43,475 nt of DNA from positions 1 to 43,475 of the IMG/VR virus record IMGVR_UViG_3300025010_000111; one strand, 5' to 3'. The notes under the pieces are model-generated. The model did not search any database, had not been told where the DNA came from, and saw only the letters and a program-made list of their open reading frames with translations. This DNA comes from a virus. Of the stretch, positions 1 through 6,263 are shown one piece after another. Position numbers and translations under genes: made by a program. The stretch's first letter is position 1, and each line of letters starts with the position of its first letter.

Positions 1-318
1 ATCAACAAACGATCCGCAGCGATTGAACACTTCTTGTCTGATCTTTGTCATTATGCAGATGAGATTCAGCAAAATTTAAACCTACTTGAAGAAGACAAAA
101 TTAACTGCCGGGAACGCTCGGATGTATTGCAATCCTTCCATAGGAATCCAGGCTATGCTTGTACAACATTTAGTTCAGTTTGTCCATATTATGATCTTTG
201 CCGGCTCCGAAATAATCCGTTGCACTGGATGGAAAAGGCGCCTCAAGGTTTTATTCATTCCGAATGGGATCCGGAACTTCACGAGGCAAAGACAAAGCAG
301 AGGTTGAGTGAAGTTTAA
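1..318 (+). CDS. C-terminal part of a PD-(D/E)XK/Cas4-like nuclease (5' partial)
   Basis: The reading frame is open to base 1, so the true start lies outside the window and only the last 105 codons are seen. A TTG at 34 is an internal codon rather than a convincing start. The tail has a cysteine cluster, C-x6-C-x5-C (YACTTFSSVCPYYDLC), preceded by the phrase FHRNPGYAC. Cas4/AddB-like and many phage PD-(D/E)XK exonucleases end in such an iron-sulphur cysteine cluster, and the catalytic core would lie upstream. The Sak4-like ATPase and SSB-like gene that follow suit a recombination exonuclease. The nuclease core is not visible, so the assignment rests on the tail motif and on context. Confidence 0.55.
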   Translation: MNKRSAAIEHFLSDLCHYADEIQQNLNLLEEDKINCRERSDVLQSFHRNPGYACTTFSSVCPYYDLCRLRNNPLHWMEKAPQGFIHSEWDPELHEAKTKQRLSEV

Positions 319-327
319 GATTACTAT

Positions 328-344
328 CATTTAAAGGAGTTTTA
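328..344 (+). promoter_or_regulatory. Repeated ribosome-binding-site box
   Basis: The 17-base string CATTTAAAGGAGTTTTA occurs here and again exactly at 904-920, each time just before a start codon. Shorter versions are at 1729-1742 (TTAAAGGAGTTTTA) and 2054-2069 (one base changed). All contain AAGGAG at good spacing. The copying suggests strong, uniform translation of the recombination genes. Confidence 0.75.
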
Positions 345-345
345 G

Positions 346-897
346 ATGAAAACATTTGAATTAGTTTATACAATCGAAGCAGGCTCATCCTGGAGAGGTA
401 AAGAAGCTATTAAGATTAAGAGCAATCTTGCCGATGATAAATTGGTTGAATGTGAACTTTCACAAAGCCTTATTGATCATCTCAAAACAGAAGCTGCTGT
501 TCTTGATCCAGATAAACTTCTCTTAACCATTGCTGAGGCACAGAAACGAGAGATTCAAAACAGTATTGAAAGCATGGACGATATGGCTGTTCAAGCAAAA
601 GTTCATGCTGACAAAGCATACGAAATTCTTTCAAGTATTTCTGAGGAAGCAGAAACTAAGTATGCAGAGATTGAAAAGAAGTTTTCAGATACAGAAAAAC
701 GCTTCAAAGATAAGATGCTTTCCACTTCTGAGAGTATCAAAACGCATATGGAAAAACTCTCTGTGATTGATGAAAAACTTACAAAGATCGACAATTGGAG
801 TCTGGAAAAATTAACGGAGACTTTGAAACAGTTAATTAAGATCATAGAAGTTGATCCTGAACTTGTTAAGTTGGTTTTGGATTATAAGAAAGCATAA
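346..897 (+). CDS. Coiled-coil protein of unknown function
   Basis: This 183-residue protein has no family I recognise. Residues 1-45 look like a small beta-rich domain (alternating hydrophobics in MKTFELVYTIEAG). From about residue 60 to 165 the sequence is highly charged and heptad-like, rich in E, K and S, which predicts a long coiled coil. The start follows a strong AAAGGAG box. It sits between the nuclease and the Sak4-like ATPase with the same ribosome-binding box as its neighbour, so it is likely co-expressed with the recombination genes. A structural or scaffolding role on DNA is possible but is not shown by the sequence. Confidence 0.8.
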   Translation: MKTFELVYTIEAGSSWRGKEAIKIKSNLADDKLVECELSQSLIDHLKTEAAVLDPDKLLLTIAEAQKREIQNSIESMDDMAVQAKVHADKAYEILSSISEEAETKYAEIEKKFSDTEKRFKDKMLSTSESIKTHMEKLSVIDEKLTKIDNWSLEKLTETLKQLIKIIEVDPELVKLVLDYKKA

Positions 898-921
898 TTA
901 TTTCATTTAAAGGAGTTTTAA

Positions 922-1728
922 ATGAATCCACAAGCAGCTACAGCACCAAGTTTTAACAAAAAAGTTTTATCTGAGCGTCAACGAAGCTTTGATCTTAAAT
1001 TCTTACTTGTAGGTAATAGTGGATCTGGAAAAACACATCTCACTGCAACTTATACAAAAGGACCACTCCACTACTACATGTTTGATCATGGAGGCCGAAG
1101 GACTGTAGAAAAGTTTGCAAAAAACCGATCAGATATAACTATTGATGATTTTTCAGATAGTAAAGTTTTATTCTCAGATTTTTGGAGACAGTTTCAAGAG
1201 GATGAAAAAGCTGGATTCTTTCAGTGGCTTGCAGATAATAATGGCTTGTTAGTTCCTGATAGTTTAACTAATGCAAACTTAAAAGCTATTGCTGAGATAG
1301 CTAAGAAATCTGGTGTAACTCCAAGTGGAATAGGCAAAAAGATTGATATGAAACTTGGTATGTCACCTGCTCACTGGGGACAGTTGCTTAACTGGATGAC
1401 AACGATGGTAACTGCATTTCAAGAACTTCCATGTGCGGTTGCTACAACTGTTCATTTACACACCCTGATGAATAGTGATCAACAAGTAGTAGCTCGCTAC
1501 CCATCTGTGAATGGTCAATTTAGGCAGACACTTGGAGCAGACTTTGATGAAGTATATCTTTTAACTGTTCAAGGATCAAAGCGGCAGATCTATTTTACAG
1601 AGAAGTTAAGTTTTGAAGCAAAGTCTCGTGTATTTGATATGGCCAAGGTTGAAGATGTAACTATGGATCAGATTGCAGCAGCTTATTTGGCAGGTAAAAC
1701 AGTTATTCCACAATCCATCTCAGCTTAA
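922..1728 (+). CDS. Sak4-like RecA-fold ATPase (phage AAA_24-type nucleotide-binding protein)
   Basis: This 268-residue protein carries a clear Walker A, GNSGSGKT, at residues 31-38, followed by an aspartate-containing strand (YMFDHGG) typical of the compact phage RecA-like AAA_24 proteins. Known Sak4 proteins of this group act in single-strand annealing and recombination with a cognate SSB. The gene order nuclease, ATPase, SSB-like matches that pairing. The start ATG is 10 bases after AAGGAG in a box copied from the upstream gene. Sak4 function is inferred from fold and context; related phage ATPases of unknown role share the same domain. Confidence 0.75.
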   Translation: MNPQAATAPSFNKKVLSERQRSFDLKFLLVGNSGSGKTHLTATYTKGPLHYYMFDHGGRRTVEKFAKNRSDITIDDFSDSKVLFSDFWRQFQEDEKAGFFQWLADNNGLLVPDSLTNANLKAIAEIAKKSGVTPSGIGKKIDMKLGMSPAHWGQLLNWMTTMVTAFQELPCAVATTVHLHTLMNSDQQVVARYPSVNGQFRQTLGADFDEVYLLTVQGSKRQIYFTEKLSFEAKSRVFDMAKVEDVTMDQIAAAYLAGKTVIPQSISA

Positions 1729-1745
1729 TTAAAGGAGTTTTAATT

Positions 1746-1934
1746 ATGAAAATTGGATTCAAACCAAAAAGTTATAACGATGTCATTTGTTTTGAGGTTG
1801 ATGATGAGGAAAAGGATTCAATTATTGATGGGCTTTTTCATACCATTTCAGCTAGTCCAGAATATGAACTTGACTTTGTAGTAACTATTACAAGTAAAAA
1901 GATTAATGAAGTTGAAAAAGATCAAAACAGTTAA
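1746..1934 (+). CDS. Small acidic protein of unknown function
   Basis: This 62-residue protein has a repeated AAAGGAGTTTTA box before its ATG, which supports expression. It is rich in D and E in the first half (FEVDDEEKDSIIDGLF) and lysine-rich at the end. No motif or membrane segment is seen. It lies between the Sak4-like ATPase and the SSB-like gene. I do not recognise a family. Confidence 0.6.
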   Translation: MKIGFKPKSYNDVICFEVDDEEKDSIIDGLFHTISASPEYELDFVVTITSKKINEVEKDQNS

Positions 1935-2017
1935 TCAACCAAATCAATTAAAGCAAACAAAAGGAGAAAACAAGACACTCAAAACAAAACTAATAATTAA
2001 CTAAAACAATCAACTTT

Positions 2018-2042
2018 TGATCGAAGAATAGTTCTTTGGTCA
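2018..2042 (+). promoter_or_regulatory. Hairpin in the leader of the SSB-like gene
   Basis: The 138 bases before the SSB-like gene (1935-2072) hold no gene. TGATCGAAGAA (2018-2028) can pair with TTCTTTGGTCA (2032-2042) over 11 base pairs, two of them G-U, around a TAG loop. There is no T-run after it, so it is not a typical terminator. Its place about 20 bases before the ribosome-binding site makes a translational operator or RNA-stability element plausible. Confidence 0.5.
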
Positions 2043-2072
2043 CGCAACACACAATTTAAAGGAGTATTAACT

Positions 2073-2495
2073 ATGTCTATGATTCCTAATCTGTCCGAAA
2101 TTCCTGACAAGGCCCCTGTTGAAGTTGGCGAGTATGACCTGACCATCTCTAAGGTCAAAGAGACCAAGTCTCAGCGTACAGGCAGGTATGGTTGTCAGCT
2201 TATTATTAATATCGACGGAGAAGATAACGCTTCAACTATTTTTCATACTCTCTGGTATGGTAACTACAAAGATTTTCAGGGAGACGATGAGGAAAAGAAC
2301 AACCTCATGTGGCGAATGGTAAAAGATTTTCTTCGCGCACTGGGGCTTGATCCTGACCAAGAAACCGACGAATCAGATTTGGTCGGCCTCAATTTTACGG
2401 CTGAACTCAGTTTTAATGATGGTATGAGTACAGACGATGATGGTAATCCGATCAAGGTTGGTCAGCCAAGGAATGAAATTGCTCGCGTTGTTTAA
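2073..2495 (+). CDS. SSB-like / DUF669-type DNA-binding protein
   Basis: This 140-residue acidic protein begins with a short N-terminal segment (IPNLSEIPDKAPVEVGEYDLTI, about residues 4-25) and a beta-rich core (QLIINIDGED, TIFHTLWYG, LNFTAELSF) with an acidic mid-region. This pattern is typical of phage DUF669 proteins, which are regarded as OB-fold single-stranded DNA binding or recombination helpers and are usually encoded beside Sak4-like ATPases and PD-(D/E)XK nucleases, as here. It has a strong AAAGGAG site but sits after a separate 138-base leader, so its expression may be controlled independently of the upstream genes. Confidence 0.6.
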   Translation: MSMIPNLSEIPDKAPVEVGEYDLTISKVKETKSQRTGRYGCQLIINIDGEDNASTIFHTLWYGNYKDFQGDDEEKNNLMWRMVKDFLRALGLDPDQETDESDLVGLNFTAELSFNDGMSTDDDGNPIKVGQPRNEIARVV

Positions 2496-2507
2496 ATGAA
2501 TTACTAT

Positions 2508-2940
2508 GTGAGTGGAATAGGGAAACAGTCTGCTACGGGGATAAACCCGCGTTGATGTCTACCCGAGGCTGAGATAAAGTGATAACACGCTACAGACTAT
2601 CCACTCACTTTTAACCAAGGAGCTTTATGACCAAGTTTAATTCGATATTAGAGTCTAGTTACCACTTTCAGTTAACTAGGTTTGACATTGCCTGAACAAT
2701 GTCATTCTGAACGAGGCGTTGATGTGACGCCTACAAGATGTTGAATTAAGCAAAATTTGCTGTTCACTTATGAACGAACTGTTGAATGGTTTGCAAGTAA
2801 GTGAACAGCAACCTACAATTGAATGTATGAATCTAATAATCCACATAGATCTGGCCTATGGTTAGGATTATACCTAAAGTAGCATTTGTGTAATGCTATA
2901 GCTCGTAGCCGCCTGACAAAAGATATCGGACGCAGAGCTA
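2508..2940 (+). ncRNA. Candidate large structured RNA, a chain of hairpins
   Basis: The 565 bases between the SSB-like and ligase genes hold no convincing long gene but many inverted repeats. (1) GTGAGTGGA 2508-2516 with TCCACTCAC 2600-2608, closing AGTCTG 2527-2532/CAGACT 2593-2598 and CGGG 2536-2539/CCCG 2546-2549. (2) CTAGTTA 2655-2661/TAACTAG 2673-2679. (3) GACATTG 2684-2690/CAATGTC 2697-2703. (4) AGGCGT 2714-2719/ACGCCT 2727-2732. (5) A perfect 14-base-pair stem, TTGCTGTTCACTTA 2757-2770/TAAGTGAACAGCAA 2798-2811. (6) ATAATCC 2836-2842/GGATTAT 2865-2871 enclosing CATAG/CTATG, or alternatively TTAGG 2862-2866/CCTAA 2873-2877. (7) AGCATT 2881-2886/AATGCT 2892-2897. (8) TAGCTC 2899-2904/GAGCTA 2935-2940. 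A terminator follows at once. I find no tRNA cloverleaf or known ribozyme core. Phages encode large ornate RNAs of similar length (ROOL, GOLLD), but membership is not shown. Confidence 0.6.
2627..2695 (+). CDS. Possible 22-residue leader peptide inside the hairpin region
   Basis: An ATG at 2627 follows a well-placed AAGGAG (2618-2623, spacing 3-4) and opens 22 codons, MTKFNSILESSYHFQLTRFD plus two residues, ending at TGA 2693. The frame runs through hairpins 2 and 3 of the RNA candidate, so translation and folding would compete. It could be a leader peptide, the relic of a gene, or chance. No similarity is recognised. Confidence 0.25.
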   Translation: MTKFNSILESSYHFQLTRFDIA

Positions 2941-2941
2941 A

Positions 2942-2985
2942 GATATGAGAGGTATAATACCAATGCCTCTCATATCATTTTTATT
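2942..2985 (+). terminator. Rho-independent-type terminator after the structured RNA
   Basis: GATATGAGAGG (2942-2952) and CCTCTCATATC (2966-2976) form a perfect 11-base-pair stem with a 13-base loop, followed by ATTTTTATTTATCTTT. The T-rich tail fits termination on the plus strand. It would define the 3' end of the RNA candidate and insulate the ligase gene. Confidence 0.75.
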
Positions 2986-3037
2986 TATCTTTACTAAGAA
3001 TTAATCTGCTAAAATATTAATGTTTAGCAAAGATAAA
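2984..3037 (+). promoter_or_regulatory. Nested inverted repeats in the ligase leader
   Basis: TTTATCTTT (2984-2992) is complementary to AAAGATAAA (3029-3037), and inside it GCTAAA (3008-3013) pairs with TTTAGC (3023-3028). The two right-hand arms are adjacent, so they would stack. The element lies between the terminator tail and the ligase ribosome-binding site (AAAGGAG, about 3047-3053). It may be an operator, a leader structure or the place of a promoter; I cannot choose among these. Confidence 0.4.
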
Positions 3038-3060
3038 TATCCTTCTAAAGGAGCCAACCT

Positions 3061-4827
3061 ATGAATCATGAACAACTCATAAAAGAAATCTCCCAAGCTA
3101 ACATGGCCTATGCTTCTGGCATACCATTCATGACAGACAGCGAATACGATCTGTTGTGGCAACAACTTTATGCCATAGACCCTCATAATAATATCCTTTA
3201 CCATACCGCACAAGGTCGGACTGCACTGACTGGCAAAGCCTGGCACAAGCATCCAATATATGGAACGAATAAAGCATTCAACATGCTCGACCTTAAGCCA
3301 TTCCTTACAAGGTTTGGCAGCTACAAACTTCGAATCGAGCCCAAATATGATGGCTGTGCAGCAGTTATAACTCTCACAGATACTGGAATTAACATAACTC
3401 TTGAGGGTGACGGAAGATGTGGGCGGGATATAACTCACTTAATGCCATACATTACGTTTCCATTCCAGATGAGACATTTTCAACCAGTTGAAATACTTAT
3501 CCCGCTGAATGAGTGGAATTCAGATTATGGAGCAAACCCAAGAAATGTAGTTGCAGGTTGGTTAGACCGCAAATATGACAAGCCTTCTGCCATGATGACA
3601 GCCATACCCCATAATCATGGCAACCTATTTGAAGAATATACCTACTCCGGTAGCTTAGAAGCTATGGGAGATTTTCTGCTTGAGACATACAATAAATGGT
3701 CAAAGATCTATCCAATGGATGGACTTATGATTAAGGTTGCAGATGAGAAAGTTCGGTTAGTTGCAGGTAATAATGGCCAGACCAATAACTGGAGCATAGC
3801 CTGGAAGCCTCCAATCCAAGTTAAAGAAACAAAAGTTGTTAATATTGAATGGAATATCTCACGTCTCGGCAGGGCAATTCCAACAGTTGTATATGAACCA
3901 ATTGAACTTTGTGGTACAACAAATAATCGCGTAACAGGTAATAATGCTGCTTGGATAATAAATAAAGGAATTACATCTAATTCAGTTATAACTGTAGGAA
4001 AAGCTGGAGAGATAATTCCTAAAATAATTACTGTTAAAGAACCATCTGAAAATGATGCACATGAACAACTTCCAGCTTATTGTCCAAAGTGTAATGATGT
4101 ATTATCTTGGGATGGAGTACATCTTGTTTGTAATGGACCAACCTGTATAGCAAAATCAATTGTCTCAATTGCTTACTTCTACTCTCAGAAAGGCATCAAA
4201 ATCGACGGAGTTGGCGAAGGTATTATAGAAAAGCTCCTTCAGAATGAAAAATGTTATTCAGTTCTTAGTACCAAGCCTTGGGCCTTACTCGATCCACTTA
4301 GCTACGACCTTGTACCATACATTATCAATATGATTGGCGTAGCAATTTATAGCAACATAGCTGAGCAAGTATTTTCAATGAATAATCAATGCACAATGGC
4401 ACATTTCGTAGCTGGTCTTGGCTTGCCAGGATTAGCATATAAGTCATCTTTGAGGCTCTGTCAATATTTAAAAACTGGCCAGATTAATATTCACATAACT
4501 GATAATGCCAAACGCAGCTTTATTACGGCTGCTACTATTTATACTGAAGCAATTAAAGAAATGAAAAACTTCTCTTTCGCCCAACTCCCTAGTGAAGCGA
4601 AAGCAATTTATTGCATTACCGGATCATTAAGCCAGTCACGAGAAACTATGATTGAAATTCTGAACGGTTACGGATATGAATTTTCATCTGGAGTAACGAG
4701 AGAAACAAATTACTTAGTTGTCGGTGATGATCCAGGCAGAACTAAGATAGAAAAGGCAACTCGTTACAACATCCCTCAAATAACTGAGGAACAACTTTTT
4801 ACATTACTGCAAAAGGAGCATAATTAA
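3061..4827 (+). CDS. ligA: NAD-dependent DNA ligase
   Basis: At 588 residues this is a little shorter than cellular LigA (about 670). The adenylation motif KYDG is at residues 95-98 in the phrase EPKYDG, with K95 the nucleotide-accepting lysine. An OB-fold region follows, then a four-cysteine zinc finger (C341, C344, C357, C362), a helix-hairpin-helix region (GVGEGIIEKLL) and a C-terminal BRCT domain (about residues 512-585, with GYGYEFSSGVTRETNYLVVG). The enzyme seals nicks using NAD+, during replication and recombination. It starts at an ATG after AAAGGAG. It follows a terminator and a structured leader, so it probably opens a new transcription unit. The assignment is secure. Confidence 0.95.
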   Translation: MNHEQLIKEISQANMAYASGIPFMTDSEYDLLWQQLYAIDPHNNILYHTAQGRTALTGKAWHKHPIYGTNKAFNMLDLKPFLTRFGSYKLRIEPKYDGCAAVITLTDTGINITLEGDGRCGRDITHLMPYITFPFQMRHFQPVEILIPLNEWNSDYGANPRNVVAGWLDRKYDKPSAMMTAIPHNHGNLFEEYTYSGSLEAMGDFLLETYNKWSKIYPMDGLMIKVADEKVRLVAGNNGQTNNWSIAWKPPIQVKETKVVNIEWNISRLGRAIPTVVYEPIELCGTTNNRVTGNNAAWIINKGITSNSVITVGKAGEIIPKIITVKEPSENDAHEQLPAYCPKCNDVLSWDGVHLVCNGPTCIAKSIVSIAYFYSQKGIKIDGVGEGIIEKLLQNEKCYSVLSTKPWALLDPLSYDLVPYIINMIGVAIYSNIAEQVFSMNNQCTMAHFVAGLGLPGLAYKSSLRLCQYLKTGQINIHITDNAKRSFITAATIYTEAIKEMKNFSFAQLPSEAKAIYCITGSLSQSRETMIEILNGYGYEFSSGVTRETNYLVVGDDPGRTKIEKATRYNIPQITEEQLFTLLQKEHN

Positions 4828-4828
4828 A

Positions 4829-5038
4829 ATGGAAAATCATAAGCAATTTAAAAATTACAGAAAAAAGAATGTTCAGCCTATGCGACCATATATACCTGGA
4901 GAAGCTTTAACAGGTGTTTCAGTTAGTCCTGAAGATACTCCAGAGGAAGGTGGAATGATTGCAATTAATCCGAATAATCCAAATGATAAATGGTATGTTG
5001 CAAAGAAGTTTTTTAATGATAACTATATAGAAGTTTAA
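4829..5038 (+). CDS. Small protein of unknown function
   Basis: This 69-residue protein begins one base after the ligase stop, with its ribosome-binding site (AAGGAG, about 4814-4819) inside the ligase gene, so the two are translationally close. The N-terminus is basic (NYRKKNVQPMRPY). The rest contains a possible strand-turn pattern (GMIAINPNNPNDKWYVAKKFF). No family is recognised. An auxiliary replication role would be only a guess from position. Confidence 0.6.
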   Translation: MENHKQFKNYRKKNVQPMRPYIPGEALTGVSVSPEDTPEEGGMIAINPNNPNDKWYVAKKFFNDNYIEV

Positions 5039-5066
5039 TTCTTTTTAACCTTTTAAGGTGAACAAA

Positions 5067-5276
5067 ATGCTCAAAGAAGAATGTAAAGTAACTGCACGAA
5101 TAGACAAAGATTTGTACGAACAAGTCCAGGAACACTTCCATCATGGCCAGCAAACAAAATTATTTCGGCAAATCTTCATGTCGTTAAAAATTCTTATTGC
5201 TGATGGAAAATTCAATGAAGTCCTGGACTATATGTATAAGGGCAAACCGTTAACGTTGTCTGGAATTGAGGAATAG
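5067..5276 (+). CDS. Ribbon-helix-helix-like small protein
   Basis: The preferred start is ATG 5067, because AAGGTG lies 6 bases before it; a GTG at 5058 is in frame but overlaps that ribosome-binding site. The 69-residue product has a short strand with alternating residues (KVTARIDKDLYEQV) followed by two helices. This resembles Arc/MetJ-type ribbon-helix-helix DNA-binding proteins, though the match is weak and the C-terminal half is extra. If correct it could be a regulator of the early block. It sits 3 bases before the MazG-like gene. Confidence 0.45.
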   Translation: MLKEECKVTARIDKDLYEQVQEHFHHGQQTKLFRQIFMSLKILIADGKFNEVLDYMYKGKPLTLSGIEE

Positions 5277-5278
5277 AT

Positions 5279-5605
5279 ATGAACTTTAATGAATATCAAA
5301 TCAAGGCAAAATCTACAGATATTTACCCAAAAGATCATGCATTAGATTGCCATGTGTTTGGCTTAACTAATGAAGCTGGAGAAGTTGCAGGTAAACTTAA
5401 AAAGATTTATCGCGACAACAATAGTGAACTTTCTGGCGAGAAGAAGCACGAAATAGCTAAAGAGCTTGGAGATGTTCAATGGTACTTAGCTTTAGTTGCA
5501 GATGATATTGGATATACTCTTGAATCTATTGCCGCTATGAACATTCAAAAACTTGCTGATCGTAAAGAACGCAACAAGCTAGGTGGTTCTGGAGATCATA
5601 GATAG
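5279..5605 (+). CDS. MazG-like nucleotide pyrophosphohydrolase
   Basis: This 108-residue helical protein has the metal-binding signature of the MazG family: EAGEV (an E-x2-E pair) at about residues 32-36 and KELGDVQWYLA (an E-x2-D pair) at about residues 62-72. MazG proteins hydrolyse nucleoside triphosphates to monophosphates and pyrophosphate. Phage copies are thought to clean the nucleotide pool or change alarmone levels. The neighbours (ligase, polymerase with uracil glycosylase, ThyX) fit nucleotide-pool control. It is short, containing only one MazG repeat. Confidence 0.85.
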   Translation: MNFNEYQIKAKSTDIYPKDHALDCHVFGLTNEAGEVAGKLKKIYRDNNSELSGEKKHEIAKELGDVQWYLALVADDIGYTLESIAAMNIQKLADRKERNKLGGSGDHR

Positions 5606-5619
5606 AAAAGGAGATATTA

Positions 5620-5787
5620 ATGGATCAACATACTGGATATCTTATATCAGGATTAGCTGGAATATTATTTGGTAGTATGAACATTCCATTTTGTATGAAA
5701 GGATATAATTTCAATTATTTTTGTTTAGGTGCATGTTATGGAATGTCAATGATTCAGATTATTATGTATTTAATGGGGCCTAACTAA
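5620..5787 (+). CDS. Two-segment membrane microprotein
   Basis: This 55-residue gene starts at ATG 5620 after AAAAGGAG. It has two hydrophobic stretches, LISGLAGILFGSM (residues 8-20) and a cysteine-containing second one ending MSMIQIIMYLM (about residues 34-52), so it probably spans the inner membrane twice. Its stop overlaps the next start (TAATG at 5785-5789), which shows translational coupling. No family is recognised. Small phage membrane proteins often act on host envelope or superinfection, but nothing here proves that. Confidence 0.6.
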   Translation: MDQHTGYLISGLAGILFGSMNIPFCMKGYNFNYFCLGACYGMSMIQIIMYLMGPN

Positions 5788-6077
5788 TGCCATTAATGGA
5801 CCGTATTTATACTCGATCTTTCTTGGAAATGTCATATCCAGAACAGGCCAGACTAGTTGAAAAAGTTCGTACTATGCGAACGTCCGCCCTAAATGCTGCT
5901 CTTGTCAAAGCGCAGAAAGTAACTAAGTCTGCGATGAAGAACATTTCTAAAAATGCCGGAACAAAGAAAGGTAAGAAGATGCTGGCTGATCCTACTAAGA
6001 ATGCAACAGACTTGCTAGGTAAACTTTCAGCAGATCAAATAGAGTTAATCAAAAAGCAGTTTCAAAATTTAAACTAG
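5787..6077 (+). CDS. Basic helical protein of unknown function
   Basis: This 96-residue protein has a lysine-rich middle (about residues 44-65, including KNAGTKKGKKMLADPTK) and predicted helices at both ends. The charge suggests nucleic-acid binding. Its start codon overlaps the stop of the upstream membrane microprotein, so the two are coupled. No named family is recognised. Confidence 0.6.
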   Translation: MPLMDRIYTRSFLEMSYPEQARLVEKVRTMRTSALNAALVKAQKVTKSAMKNISKNAGTKKGKKMLADPTKNATDLLGKLSADQIELIKKQFQNLN

Positions 6078-6086
6078 GGTTAAATT

Positions 6087-6257
6087 ATGAAATGGGAAGA
6101 ACTTGATAAAAATCTATATCGCACTATAGTTCCTGGAGGTTGGTTAGTTAAACATGAAATTATTGATATTAAATATGATATAGCTTATTTACTTAATGTG
6201 TCTATATGTTTTGTTCCAGATCCTGATCATAACTCTTGGATTATTATTAAAGGATAA
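6087..6257 (+). CDS. Small protein of unknown function
   Basis: A 56-codon gene runs from ATG 6087 to TAA 6257, filling the gap between two larger genes. The product starts MKWEELDKNLYRTIVPGGWL and ends in a hydrophobic strand (WIIIKG). The pattern resembles a small beta domain of the sort seen in many phage 'one-domain' proteins. The ribosome-binding site is weak (AGGGTTAA), so expression is less certain than for its neighbours. Confidence 0.5.
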   Translation: MKWEELDKNLYRTIVPGGWLVKHEIIDIKYDIAYLLNVSICFVPDPDHNSWIIIKG

Positions 6258-6263
6258 ATAAAA

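Noticed and set aside
2641-2660. tRNA gene around an AATTCGA T-loop-like string
   Set aside because: No acceptor stem, anticodon arm or closing stems fit around it.
2496-2985. Group I intron or known ribozyme in the hairpin region
   Set aside because: Some phrases (ACAGACTA at 2592-2599, AAGATAT at 2919-2925) resemble group I core elements, but the expected partner of ACAGACTA is missing, the order is wrong and the neighbouring genes are not interrupted. No hammerhead core was found.
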